A stretch of DNA of 20,868 bases from Bacteroidales bacterium (GTDB lineage: Bacteria > Bacteroidota > Bacteroidia > Bacteroidales > Muribaculaceae): assembly GCA_004554255.1 (NCBI GenBank), contig SFNC01000025.1, positions 1-20,868 of the forward strand, written 5' to 3'. How positions within the stretch are numbered: position 1 is the first letter of the stretch; the number at the start of each line of letters is the position of its first letter. The position numbers were made by a program, and so were the translations under genes. This document shows positions 8,505 through 16,705 of the stretch, in pieces. A model generated the notes under the pieces. That model saw nothing but the letters and a program-made list of their open reading frames with translations. It ran no database searches and was not told the origin of the DNA.

Positions 8505-9235
8505 CAACACAAGAAGTCAGCAAACCCAAACCTACCGCTGTGGTATACATGCCGGAGCGGGAGTTTTTACTGCCTTATTTCCGGCGCGAACTGGAGGACA
8601 TGAATATTGTAACCGACCTGACCGCCGCCACCGAGGCAAGCCCCGAAATATCAGTAATGGTATCATCTACAGATATTTACACACCAAAAACCGGAATACT
8701 GCTAACCGAAAGCACCGAAACGGACTCCAACAGCGAATGGGCCGCCCGCGAAAGAGAATTCTCGGAATACTGCCATAAAAAATGCCTACCCGTGACGATA
8801 GTTCGCTGTCCGGAGGTAATCGGCACCGGCATGCGTGGCCTTGCAATGCGTATGGCGCGCGGAATAGCCCGTGGCACGCTGATGCACATCCGGGGAAACG
8901 AGAGCGACATTAGCCTCATCCACGCAGTAGACGTAGCGCATTACGCTGTGAACAAACGACTTACGGGTCATACAGTCAACCTCACCGACGGCGCCGAAAC
9001 ATCCATTGACGAGCTGATAGACGCGCTTGCAGCGCGAATGAACGACAAGCACGTGCTCACCATCAAGTCGGCACGGATAGCCAAAGCCCTTTACGGCAGA
9101 AGCTATTACGGACAGCTGACACAGAGCGTTACATACAGTAATGAACTTGCCGCCAAGCTGTTAGGCGATGATTTCGCGCCCAACAAAGTAACCGAGTATC
9201 TCCGCACCCACGTTTACGACGAATCATCGCTATGA
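8501..9235 (+). CDS. Degenerate NAD-dependent epimerase/SDR-like protein
   Basis: A 244-residue protein that keeps the outline of an extended SDR (sugar epimerase/dehydratase) but has lost key residues. SSTDIY (55-60) stands where extended SDRs have SSxxVY. RCPEVIGTG (102-110) and DISLIHAVDVAHY (136-148) match the R-P-x-x-v-y-G-p-g and D-x-x-x-V-x-D-v-a blocks. There is no GxxGxxG at the N-terminus, where only VVYMPEREFLLPYF is found, and the YxxxK catalytic pair is replaced by WAARERE (80-86). The product may therefore be a non-catalytic or altered partner of the glycan operon. ATGA overlaps join it to both neighbours. The assignment is my reading of motif remnants; a search is needed to confirm it. 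Confidence 0.6.
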   Translation: MTTQEVSKPKPTAVVYMPEREFLLPYFRRELEDMNIVTDLTAATEASPEISVMVSSTDIYTPKTGILLTESTETDSNSEWAAREREFSEYCHKKCLPVTIVRCPEVIGTGMRGLAMRMARGIARGTLMHIRGNESDISLIHAVDVAHYAVNKRLTGHTVNLTDGAETSIDELIDALAARMNDKHVLTIKSARIAKALYGRSYYGQLTQSVTYSNELAAKLLGDDFAPNKVTEYLRTHVYDESSL

Positions 9236-10068
9236 GCATCTCCGACTTCTGTTCCAACTTAGGCGCCACGCTGAAAAGCTGCGTAAAAATGGTATGCCTG
9301 TCGCGGCCGACGAGCATCCGTCGCAACGGCGACACGCGCCCCCTCGTGATAATGGGTAATGGCCCGTCGTTGCGCAAAGTACTGGACGACAGGCCCGAAA
9401 TGCTGTCCACGTCGGCACTTATGTCTGTAAACTTCGCGGCAAACGCCCCGGAGTTCTTTGAGCTGAAACCCGAATATTACGTGATGGCCGACGGCGTGTT
9501 CTTCAGCAATGACACCGACAACCACGCATTGATGCAACTTTACGAAGCCCTGGGGCGCGTGGACTGGCCTATGACACTGATAATTCCGACGAAGTACCGC
9601 CACTCGCTGCCGGCATCCATAACCGATAACGCCAATATCCGCACGGCAAGCATAAACGCAGTGGGCATGGAGGGCTTCGGGTGGTTCCGGAACCTTGCGT
9701 ATTCCTCGCGGTTGGGCATGCCGCGCCCCCGCAACGTACTCATAGTCTCCATCGTGGCCGGAATATGGCTCGGGTACACGGACATATACATCCTGGGCGC
9801 CGACCACAGCTGGATGCAGACACTTGCCGTAGACGAACAAAACCGTGTGATAAGCGTGCAGCCACACTTCTACAAAGACAGCGCGGCCGAGCAGAAACGG
9901 GTGAACACCGTCTACTCCGGACTGCATCTCCATGACATCATAAACAGTTTTTACGTAGCCTTCCGCAGCTATCACCACATAGCAGACTGGGCAAGGCGTC
10001 GCGGGGTTAACATCTACAACAGCACCCCGGGCAGCTATATTGACGCCTTCAGCCGCCGACCGATATAA
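9232..10068 (+). CDS. DUF115/GT42-like putative glycosyltransferase
   Basis: A 278-residue protein. PLVIMGNGPSLRKV (37-50) and WLGYTDIYILGADHSW (179-194) match two signatures shared by DUF115/MAF-type proteins and GT42 sialyltransferases of the CstI/II type: a GNGPSL nucleotide-binding loop and a later GYxxIYLxGxDh block. Other visible parts are YYVMADGVFF (82-91) and a C-terminal helix-rich part ending RGVNIYNSTPGSYIDAF. It is the last gene of the operon, with a 4-nt overlap, and ends 32 nt before a strong hairpin. It probably transfers a nonulosonic or other CMP/NDP-activated sugar. No CMP-sugar synthesis gene is in the window, so the donor is open. Confidence 0.6.
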   Translation: MSISDFCSNLGATLKSCVKMVCLSRPTSIRRNGDTRPLVIMGNGPSLRKVLDDRPEMLSTSALMSVNFAANAPEFFELKPEYYVMADGVFFSNDTDNHALMQLYEALGRVDWPMTLIIPTKYRHSLPASITDNANIRTASINAVGMEGFGWFRNLAYSSRLGMPRPRNVLIVSIVAGIWLGYTDIYILGADHSWMQTLAVDEQNRVISVQPHFYKDSAAEQKRVNTVYSGLHLHDIINSFYVAFRSYHHIADWARRRGVNIYNSTPGSYIDAFSRRPI

Positions 10069-10095
10069 GAATCCCTCCGCGTTTTATGAGCGATA

Positions 10096-10136
10096 TAAAA
10101 AATTAATGGCCTCGCCTCACGGCGCGGCCATTAATT
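10096..10136. terminator. Hairpin terminator between convergent genes
   Basis: AATTAATGGCC (10101-10111) pairs perfectly with GGCCATTAATT (10126-10136), and an inner CGCC/GGCG extends the stem. The run of A before the left arm gives a T tract only for minus-strand transcripts; none follows on the plus strand. It lies 32 nt after the glycan operon and 208 nt beyond the regulator stop, so it may serve both. Confidence 0.65.
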
Positions 10137-10344
10137 GATACTACAAAAATCCTAAAATAATAACCTTGAATCTTAGACCTGAATTATAATTTACCTTAAT
10201 GCTGATACAAAATTACAATGTTTGTCAAGCATAACAAAGTGTTTTTAAACGCAATATAGATTAATATTGTGATGTATTAAAATTATATCGCTTATTATCA
10301 GCATTTTATTTATTCTGAATATTAACCTTAATATAGGTATAAAT
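10137..10344. other. AT-rich gap between convergent genes
   Basis: No gene seen. It contains a perfect 10-bp inverted repeat, AATGCTGATA (10198-10207) and TATCAGCATT (10296-10305), with an 88-nt spacer, and two similar blocks of the form CTGAAT...ACCTTAAT. No function is assigned. Confidence 0.3.
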
Positions 10345-11916
10345 TCAGTAAATTTTAGTTAGTTTTCTAATATTTTCCTCGAAAGTATCGCGGTTTATCG
10401 CGCGGCTTTTGAGCCTGTTTCTGTAAGTGTAAACAGAATTTACGGATAGGCCGAGGAACTTTGCCAGCTCCTGGCTGTCCTCAATGCCAAGTTGCATGAA
10501 AGCGAGCATGCGCAGTTCGGTATTCAGACCATCCTTATAATCTGATTCGTGGAACTGCATGTCGGGTTGCAACAGGCGGTTTACACCGGGAATAAAGTCG
10601 GGATAACTGTTTAGCACGGCATCGTCAAACACCTCATAGAACGTCTGCAGCTGCTGGCGCATAAGTTTTCCGGACTCAAGCATTTCCAGCAAGTCCTGAT
10701 ACTGTTTGGCCTTGAGCTTACGTGTGGTGAGCTTATTCATGTCCGACATACCCTGCATATATACGGCACATAGCGATAGCAGCTGTCGGATGTACTCGTC
10801 CTTTATGCGGTGGCGCCTGTCAAGCATCTGCCTCATACGTGCCAGCTTGCCGCGCTGAATCCAGAGAACCACCACTGCAGCGATGAGCAGCATGGCCACA
10901 ATACCTATGCACACGAGCACAATCATGAGGTTGCGGCGCTGAATGCTGTCGCGCTGTTTTGCCGCCGACAGCACCAGGGGCAACGCCTCGGCAATCTCAA
11001 GGGCACGGATACGCGCGCCGCTCTTGACACTGCGGCTGAGGGACACCGTGAGGTATTTTACGGCGCGGTCAATGTCGTTACGGTCGTACAGCAGAGTTCC
11101 GAGCCTGTGTAGCGACGTGGTCTCCGTGTTGCCGGTAACTATATCGCTGATGGCGGAAAGCGCATAAAAGAACTCGGCACGCTCCGGGTTATTGCCGCGT
11201 TTACTGTAATAATTTGCTATTTCGGCGGCGATTCGGGCATAGAGCAGGTCGGATCGGCTGAGGCTGTCCAGCATCATAGTCAGCTCGGTCACCGCCTCGG
11301 CACCGCCTACGCTGTTCAGGCGGCTGGATGCCTTATAATATTTGTGCAGAAACTCGTCCTCGGGGATGTACATCAGCATTGAGTCCATCATGAGGCGGCT
11401 TTTTTTTACAAAATACTCGCGGTCGTCGGGCTGTTCGTTCATATCGCGCGCATAATCGTAGACCTGAGCGGCATCTCGGTAATAGTATCTGCGTACGGGC
11501 TGCGGCAGGGTATTGCCATTAATTTTCTCAAGAGCGTCGAGCGATTTATGGAGCATGCTCTTAATGGGGAAGGCCTGCAGACGCAGGAATTGGAGGCGCA
11601 TCAGTGCGAGCGTGTCGTTTGCGGCGCGCGCCTCGGCCTCAGCGGTAACAATCTGGCGCAGAGCCGAGTCCACATTTATGTGCATGTAATCTGATATAAT
11701 ACGTTCGCGCATGAGCGCGCGCTCGTGCCCGCGCATGCGCGAGAGGTCTCCGGCCATTCGGTCAATGCGTTTGCGGGCCAGAGTGTCGTAATATTCTTGT
11801 TGGTCAAGGTATTTATCAAGCGAGTCAAGGACTTCGTCACGACTCATTTTGGGCACAGCCTGCAACTGCAGCAGACTGAAAAACAACAGAATGAACGTAA
11901 TGAAGCGGTTTTGCAT
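10345..11916 (-). CDS. Membrane-anchored TPR/HTH regulator (DUF6377-type)
   Basis: The 523-residue protein has a signal-like N-terminus (FITFILLFFSLLQLQA), a long helical, TPR-like periplasmic region (about 25-320), one membrane segment (about 328-353, LMIVLVCIGIVAMLLIAAVV), a basic coiled coil (354-380) and a cytoplasmic tail. The tail has the FDDAVLNSYPDF block and a LuxR-like helix-turn-helix (about 468-506, QLGIEDSQELAKFLGLSVNS then VYTYRNRLKSR). This layout is that of Bacteroidetes DUF6377-type regulators, which are thought to sense in the periplasm and bind DNA in the cytoplasm. The frame opens at TTG 11934, but ATG 11916 is preferred because it leads straight into the hydrophobic segment. 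It is divergent from the GHL10 gene, a plausible target. Confidence 0.8.
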   Translation of the reverse strand: MQNRFITFILLFFSLLQLQAVPKMSRDEVLDSLDKYLDQQEYYDTLARKRIDRMAGDLSRMRGHERALMRERIISDYMHINVDSALRQIVTAEAEARAANDTLALMRLQFLRLQAFPIKSMLHKSLDALEKINGNTLPQPVRRYYYRDAAQVYDYARDMNEQPDDREYFVKKSRLMMDSMLMYIPEDEFLHKYYKASSRLNSVGGAEAVTELTMMLDSLSRSDLLYARIAAEIANYYSKRGNNPERAEFFYALSAISDIVTGNTETTSLHRLGTLLYDRNDIDRAVKYLTVSLSRSVKSGARIRALEIAEALPLVLSAAKQRDSIQRRNLMIVLVCIGIVAMLLIAAVVVLWIQRGKLARMRQMLDRRHRIKDEYIRQLLSLCAVYMQGMSDMNKLTTRKLKAKQYQDLLEMLESGKLMRQQLQTFYEVFDDAVLNSYPDFIPGVNRLLQPDMQFHESDYKDGLNTELRMLAFMQLGIEDSQELAKFLGLSVNSVYTYRNRLKSRAINRDTFEENIRKLTKIY

Positions 11917-12066
11917 GCTGACTATCGGTGACAAGAAGAAACGGCCGTATTACTGACAGGCGTTTGCAATTACTGATGTGATAAATTGTTATTTATTTGT
12001 GAGTATCCGAGGTATAAAATCAAGGGCAGATAATGCATTAAAGACAGAAACCCTTGTATTTCGTTG

Positions 12067-12097
12067 CAAAATTACAAATCTTAGCTGAAAATAACAA
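12067..12097 (-). promoter_or_regulatory. Promoter of the DUF6377-type regulator
   Basis: Minus strand TTG (12097-12095), 20 nt, TAATTTTG (12074-12067), followed by C: a full Bacteroidetes -33/-7 pair. Start expected near 12060, leader about 145 nt. Confidence 0.7.
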
Positions 12098-12211
12098 ATC
12101 ATTACAGAGATTTTTACTAAAAAATATATTTCTCAGAGCTTAAAACTTAAATAATTTATGAAAATCCGTAATTATTTTATTAAATTATTAGGAAAATTCC
12201 ACTCTTAGCGT

Positions 12212-12219
12212 TAACTTTG
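12212..12219 (+). promoter_or_regulatory. -7 element of the GHL10 gene promoter
   Basis: Plus strand TAACTTTG followed by CACC fits TAnnTTTG. There is no clear TTG 18-21 nt upstream, which may mean the promoter needs an activator. Leader about 65 nt. Confidence 0.5.
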
Positions 12220-12290
12220 CACCGAAAGAACCCAATCAATCACAATTTTACCAATATTTTAAAGACACTAAAAATCTAACCCACCGAATT

Positions 12291-15200
12291 ATGAAACAGG
12301 TTGCATTATTAAGAAATCTGCGGCAAATAGCACTTACAGTGATTAGCCTGAGCTTTTTTGCGAGTGTCAGTGCGGCAGAAACATATCCGAAACGCGAAGT
12401 TCGCGGAGTATGGGTATGCTCGCTGGGCATTGACTGGCCGTTAAGTGGCAAAGGAAGCACCTCAGCCATTGCCACCAACCAGAAAAACGAGGCGACATCG
12501 TACCTTGACCAGTACAAAGCCGCCGGAATAAATGTGATCTATCTTCAGGTGCGTCCCATGGGCGACCGAACATTCACCAAGACGGAATACACTGATTCAG
12601 AAGGAAATACATATAAAGTTTACGAGCCGTTCTCGCATTACGTTTCCGGCACACGCGGCACGGCGGGGACGTACGACCCGCTGGAGTACTGGGTTACCGA
12701 AGCGCACAAGCGCGGCATGGAGATTTATGCGTGGATAAACCCGTACAGATGGTACCAGACCACCACCGATACCGACCCCGGTCCGGCATCGACCTTCGTG
12801 CCGTCCAGCTATACATCCTACGACAAATCCGTTGTCAGCCAGGGTTCTATCATCCATACACTCAACAACAACGTAGCCAAATACTGCTATAATCCGGCGC
12901 TGGCGTCAACGCGTGCCCGCATCCGCAACGCATGCGCCGTAATCACCGGCAACTACGACATTGACGGCATAGTTTTCGACGACTATTTCTATCCGGACGC
13001 TATTGCCGAAAACTCCACAGCCGAGGATTACAGCCAATACGAAAGCTCCAATACCGACCTGTCTATCGGCGACTGGCGCCGCGAGAACGTCAACAATATG
13101 GTTGCGCTGTGCCATGAGACCATCCATGCCATCAAGCCGTGGGTGCGCTTCGGCATCTCGCCGGCGGGAATTGCCTACAAAGGCGTGAAAGCGGAGGACA
13201 ACATCCCTGCGATGTCCAAGTATGCCCCCAACGCCTCCGACTGGCAGTACAGCACCATTTATTCCGACCCGATAGCCTGGATGCGCGACAAGACTGTAGA
13301 CTTTATCTCGCCTCAGATATACTGGTCCACCACCGCGGGCACCACGCCCTTCGGCCCCGTGACGGAGTGGTGGAACGAGGCAGCGAAACAGCTTGATTGC
13401 CAGATGTTCCCGTCGCTTCCCCTTCACAGCACGCTCGGCGTCGACGAGTACTCCAAGCAGATTAAGCTGACGCGCCAACACAGCTGGGACAACAACAGCG
13501 GCGCGGTGCTTTACTCGGCACGCTTCTGCACCAACACCTCCCTGTCCACCTACCAGTACGGCAGCGTGGGCACAGGCATCAAGTCAAAAGTCTTTCAGAA
13601 TCCGGCAATCATGCCCGCCGCTACGCGCTACAGCGGCAATAATCCGGGCAAAGTGAGCGGGCTGAAACAGTCGGGCAGCACACTGTCGTGGACGGCCTTG
13701 TCCGGCATGAGATACGTGGCGTACGCCATCCCCAACAGCGAAAACGAAGTTACAGCAGCGAGCGAACGCGGGGGATTCCGCGCCGAGTACATTATAGATA
13801 TGTGCTACAGCAATTCGGTGTCCATCCCCTCCGGAAAGACCTCCGGGTACTGGTACGCCGTGACCCCGCTGGACCGCTACGGCACCGAGTGGGAGGCCAC
13901 AACGCTCAACGCTCCGCTGATGAACAACCTGGAGCTTGAATTGGTAACTCCGGCCAACGGCGCCAAGGCCGACTACAACCAGGAGTTCAGCTGGACAGGC
14001 ACCGATGGCGCGTCCTTCACCTTGGAAATCGCTGACTCCAAGGACTTTGCGAACATCGTATACAACCAGAGCACCACCTCGAAGTCCATCACTCTCGACC
14101 TTGCGGAGTGGCAGGCCAACACCACGTACTTCTGGCGCGTGAAGGCCACCAAGAGTGGTGCCAAACCCATGACCTCGGAAGTGCGCGAATTCGTTACCGG
14201 TGACGCCATTGACTTCCCCGACCTGGCTCACGCCAAGCTGATATCGCCCGAAGACGGCAGCAAGTTCAACACAGATATAACGTTCACTATCAGCCCTGTA
14301 GACAACGCGCAAGAGTACGAACTGCAGATTTCCACATCCGCGGACTTCGGCAAAATCACCTACTCCGGCAAGGTATGGAGCAAGAAAGACGGCGCACTCA
14401 CCGCCACGGTATCGGCCTCCGCACTTGCCGACAACGATTACTTCTGGCGCGTGAAAGCCACCGCCCACAAGTACGACGCCTCCGTCAGCGAGACCCGCAC
14501 ATTCGTCTACGAGATGCTCTCCGGCGAGCAGAACTACACCATGTATGTGGAGCCCGAAAAATACGACAATTACGATGTATCGGAGAACAAAACGCTGGTA
14601 TTCAACAATCTATGGCTGAGAAACGAAGAGCATAACGCGCTTGATCTGAACGGTGTGTTCTGCCGCGACATGGTGGCAAGACCCGCCGACGACGACCAGC
14701 GTCACGACATCATATACATAAGCGGGCGCACGGCCAACAACGGGTCCAAGACCGATAACTTCCTGGCGCGTTTTGACGCCGAAACCGGCCGCAGACTGGA
14801 CGACCTTGCACTGTCGTACACCGCCGACGACCTCTACCAGCCGGGCCTGGCCGGCGCCAACGACCTGATGCTGGACACCGACAACAACCTGCTGACCTCC
14901 ACATTAGCTCTGCACAACAAGAGCTACTTCACTGTCAGCAAGATAGATGTAGCCACCGGCATCTGCTCCACCCTGTTCTCGGTTTATCCGTCATACCGCG
15001 TTGACCATGCGGCCGTATGGGGCTCAATCAATGACAAGACGTACTATATCTTCGCCACCGAGAACAACGGCAACAGCGAGACATACGCCACCCGCTACAC
15101 CATAACAAGCGGCGAAATTGCCGAGACACGCACGTGCAAACTCGCCGAGAACCACAGTACGGCGCCCACTATTTATCCTGTCAGCTCCACACTGTTTTAC

Positions 15201-15752
15201 GTGAACGGCCAGGCCACCGACCCCACGCTGTACCAGATAGGCAAGAACGGAGCCACAATCTCGGCCAAGGCTACAATCCCCGCCGCGATAGGTCCTAATG
15301 ACCAGGAAATCACCGGAATTGGCATCTTCAGCATTGACGGATACTCCTTTATGGCCATGCCGTACAGCCATCCCAAATCGGGCATGAAGTGGCGTCTGTA
15401 CAGCGGCACCGACTTCAGCACGGGCTACACTGCCGCCGATGTCGCCACCGAATTTCCCAAGGACGGAATCGGCACGACAACCCCGAGCAGCGGCGACATG
15501 AACCAGCCCGTATCCGTGCTTGCGCCAAAGACAAGCGGCCCCACCCGCATGTTTGTGTACTCTCCCTCTAACGGCCTGGTTGCCTACAGCTTATACCTTA
15601 ACAACACCACCGGAGCAGAGGATATCACCGCAGAACGCGACAATGCGGAATATGAGTACTTCAACCTGCAGGGTATTCGCGTAACGCCCTCAGTACCCGG
15701 TGTTTACATCCGCCGCAGCGGCAATAACGTGTCGAAAGTCATGATTAAGTAA
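12291..15752 (+). CDS. Secreted GHL10-family glycoside-hydrolase-like protein with FN3-like and propeller-like domains
   Basis: 1153 residues. A signal peptide (1 to about 29, ending ASVSAA) is followed by a GHL10/DUF187 TIM-barrel domain (about 36-430). Its hallmark blocks are REVRGVWV, LGIDWP, IYLQVRPMGD (83-92), IYAWINPYRW, DIDGIVFDDYFYP (223-235), VRFGISPAGI and VDFISPQIYW (336-345). Asp229 and Asp230 or nearby acids are the likely active-site residues. Three FN3-like units follow (about 453-545, 546-645, 650-750), the last two sharing YFWRVKAT. Residues about 765-1120 are strand-rich and propeller-like. The end, YFNLQGIRVTPSVPGVY and a basic tail, resembles Bacteroidetes C-terminal sorting or anchoring tails. 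Known relatives act on peptidoglycan or other glycans; the substrate here is open. Transcribed alone and ended by a hairpin. Confidence 0.85.
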   Translation: MKQVALLRNLRQIALTVISLSFFASVSAAETYPKREVRGVWVCSLGIDWPLSGKGSTSAIATNQKNEATSYLDQYKAAGINVIYLQVRPMGDRTFTKTEYTDSEGNTYKVYEPFSHYVSGTRGTAGTYDPLEYWVTEAHKRGMEIYAWINPYRWYQTTTDTDPGPASTFVPSSYTSYDKSVVSQGSIIHTLNNNVAKYCYNPALASTRARIRNACAVITGNYDIDGIVFDDYFYPDAIAENSTAEDYSQYESSNTDLSIGDWRRENVNNMVALCHETIHAIKPWVRFGISPAGIAYKGVKAEDNIPAMSKYAPNASDWQYSTIYSDPIAWMRDKTVDFISPQIYWSTTAGTTPFGPVTEWWNEAAKQLDCQMFPSLPLHSTLGVDEYSKQIKLTRQHSWDNNSGAVLYSARFCTNTSLSTYQYGSVGTGIKSKVFQNPAIMPAATRYSGNNPGKVSGLKQSGSTLSWTALSGMRYVAYAIPNSENEVTAASERGGFRAEYIIDMCYSNSVSIPSGKTSGYWYAVTPLDRYGTEWEATTLNAPLMNNLELELVTPANGAKADYNQEFSWTGTDGASFTLEIADSKDFANIVYNQSTTSKSITLDLAEWQANTTYFWRVKATKSGAKPMTSEVREFVTGDAIDFPDLAHAKLISPEDGSKFNTDITFTISPVDNAQEYELQISTSADFGKITYSGKVWSKKDGALTATVSASALADNDYFWRVKATAHKYDASVSETRTFVYEMLSGEQNYTMYVEPEKYDNYDVSENKTLVFNNLWLRNEEHNALDLNGVFCRDMVARPADDDQRHDIIYISGRTANNGSKTDNFLARFDAETGRRLDDLALSYTADDLYQPGLAGANDLMLDTDNNLLTSTLALHNKSYFTVSKIDVATGICSTLFSVYPSYRVDHAAVWGSINDKTYYIFATENNGNSETYATRYTITSGEIAETRTCKLAENHSTAPTIYPVSSTLFYVNGQATDPTLYQIGKNGATISAKATIPAAIGPNDQEITGIGIFSIDGYSFMAMPYSHPKSGMKWRLYSGTDFSTGYTAADVATEFPKDGIGTTTPSSGDMNQPVSVLAPKTSGPTRMFVYSPSNGLVAYSLYLNNTTGAEDITAERDNAEYEYFNLQGIRVTPSVPGVYIRRSGNNVSKVMIK
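14127..14150 (+). repeat. Internal direct repeat, copy 1 (FN3-like unit)
   Basis: Encodes YFWRVKAT at residues 613-620. It differs at one base in 24 from 14439-14462, suggesting a recent domain duplication or gene conversion, since the rest of the two units has diverged. Confidence 0.7.
14439..14462 (+). repeat. Internal direct repeat, copy 2 (FN3-like unit)
   Basis: Encodes YFWRVKAT at residues 717-724; partner of the copy at 14127-14150. Confidence 0.7.
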
Positions 15753-15771
15753 GCCCAATCCTCCCCCAATA

Positions 15772-15807
15772 GCAAAGCCGCAACCGTGCAGACGGTTGCG
15801 GCTTTGC
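15772..15807. terminator. Bidirectional hairpin terminator
   Basis: A perfect 16-bp stem (GCAAAGCCGCAACCGT / ACGGTTGCGGCTTTGC) with a 4-nt loop, between the ends of two convergent genes (15752 and 15824). Neither side has a T tract, so it may rely on Rho or act mainly to protect 3' ends. Confidence 0.7.
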
Positions 15808-15823
15808 CATATTATTCTGATAT

Positions 15824-16693
15824 TCAGCGTTTTGAAGCGTAGAATGTCGGTTTTAGCGTCTCCACGCAGCCTATTGCGAGCTTAAATCTGACAAGGCCTT
15901 CGTTTTTAATGCCGTCCACCGAGGCCGGGCCAAGGTCCACGACCTTCATTCCTATCTCACGGTAATGTTCAAAGGCACGGAAGGCTATGTAGTTGGTAAT
16001 GTGCTTGTTACGCATGGACAGCTCATCGCCCCAGTTAATCAGCTGCACCACGCCGGGGGCGACGTGATAAAAGATAGCCGCGCCCACAAGTTGGTCGTCC
16101 AACAGGCACTCAAAGAAGTCAATATCAGCCACTTGCGTCGTAGCCAACACCTGCTCGGATGTCATAGCCATGCGATAGCCTAACTTGCGGTGATGGTCGG
16201 CGATGAAATCATACGCACGTGTGCCATCTGACGCTAATTGCAGCGTAAAGCCCTGTCGCAAAGCATGGTTATAGTTGCGCTTCACGTCCTTTGACATGAA
16301 ACTTTTCGGGTTATCGAGACGCTCCAAAGGATAATGGTAATTGTAATTATCCTCGCGGACAAGACCCTGATTGTCAAGAGCTTCTATCCACCGTTCAGCA
16401 TCGGCATGGAACGGCGGCGGCACCACAATCTGCAGATTTCCATCGGCAAATCCAACAATCTCGCGAGCAAACGCGTCATAGTCACCGGCGCCTGCCGGCA
16501 TAGCGAATGGCGCGGAGAACGGAGCCTTCCACATGTGCGTTTCGGCGTCGCTTCCAAGCGCCAGAGCGAGACCGTGCGCAGCCACGACAGCCACCTCCGC
16601 AACCTTGCCTGCATTCAGGCGCAGAAACGGCGCACTGTCGAAAACGGTACGCGGCACAAATGTTTGCTGATAGTCTTCAATGCTGATTATCAT
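15824..16693 (-). CDS. FemAB/GNAT-like acyltransferase
   Basis: A 289-residue soluble protein with no signal or membrane segment. The C-terminal half has the pattern of the BioF2-like/FemAB-like GNAT domain: KSFMSKDVKRNYNHALRQG (a helix binding the acyl or aminoacyl carrier in relatives), HHRKLGYRMAMT, FFECLLDDQLVGAAIFYH (strands of the acceptor site), then NKHITNYIAFRAFEHYREIG and VVDLGPASVDG followed by GLVRFKLAIG. Members transfer acyl or aminoacyl groups in envelope synthesis, but this substrate is unknown. It is the last gene of the operon, 12 nt after the YciO-like gene, and ends just before the convergent hairpin. Confidence 0.6.
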   Translation of the reverse strand: MIISIEDYQQTFVPRTVFDSAPFLRLNAGKVAEVAVVAAHGLALALGSDAETHMWKAPFSAPFAMPAGAGDYDAFAREIVGFADGNLQIVVPPPFHADAERWIEALDNQGLVREDNYNYHYPLERLDNPKSFMSKDVKRNYNHALRQGFTLQLASDGTRAYDFIADHHRKLGYRMAMTSEQVLATTQVADIDFFECLLDDQLVGAAIFYHVAPGVVQLINWGDELSMRNKHITNYIAFRAFEHYREIGMKVVDLGPASVDGIKNEGLVRFKLAIGCVETLKPTFYASKR

Positions 16694-16705
16694 GCAATTA
16701 CACCA

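Larger units (their letters stand above)
11917..12290. other. Divergent regulatory region between the regulator and the GHL10 gene
   Basis: No coding sequence seen. It carries one promoter for each side. Between 12021 and 12056 CAAGGG and CCCTTG flank a perfect TAATGCATTA palindrome (12031-12040), all within the predicted regulator leader. No other motif was recognised. Confidence 0.5.

Noticed and set aside
9259..9978. 239-codon minus-strand open frame
   Set aside because: Antisense to the DUF115/GT42-like gene; no family features.
13584..14468. 294-codon minus-strand open frame
   Set aside because: Antisense shadow within the GHL10 gene, whose frame shows the conserved barrel and FN3-like repeats.
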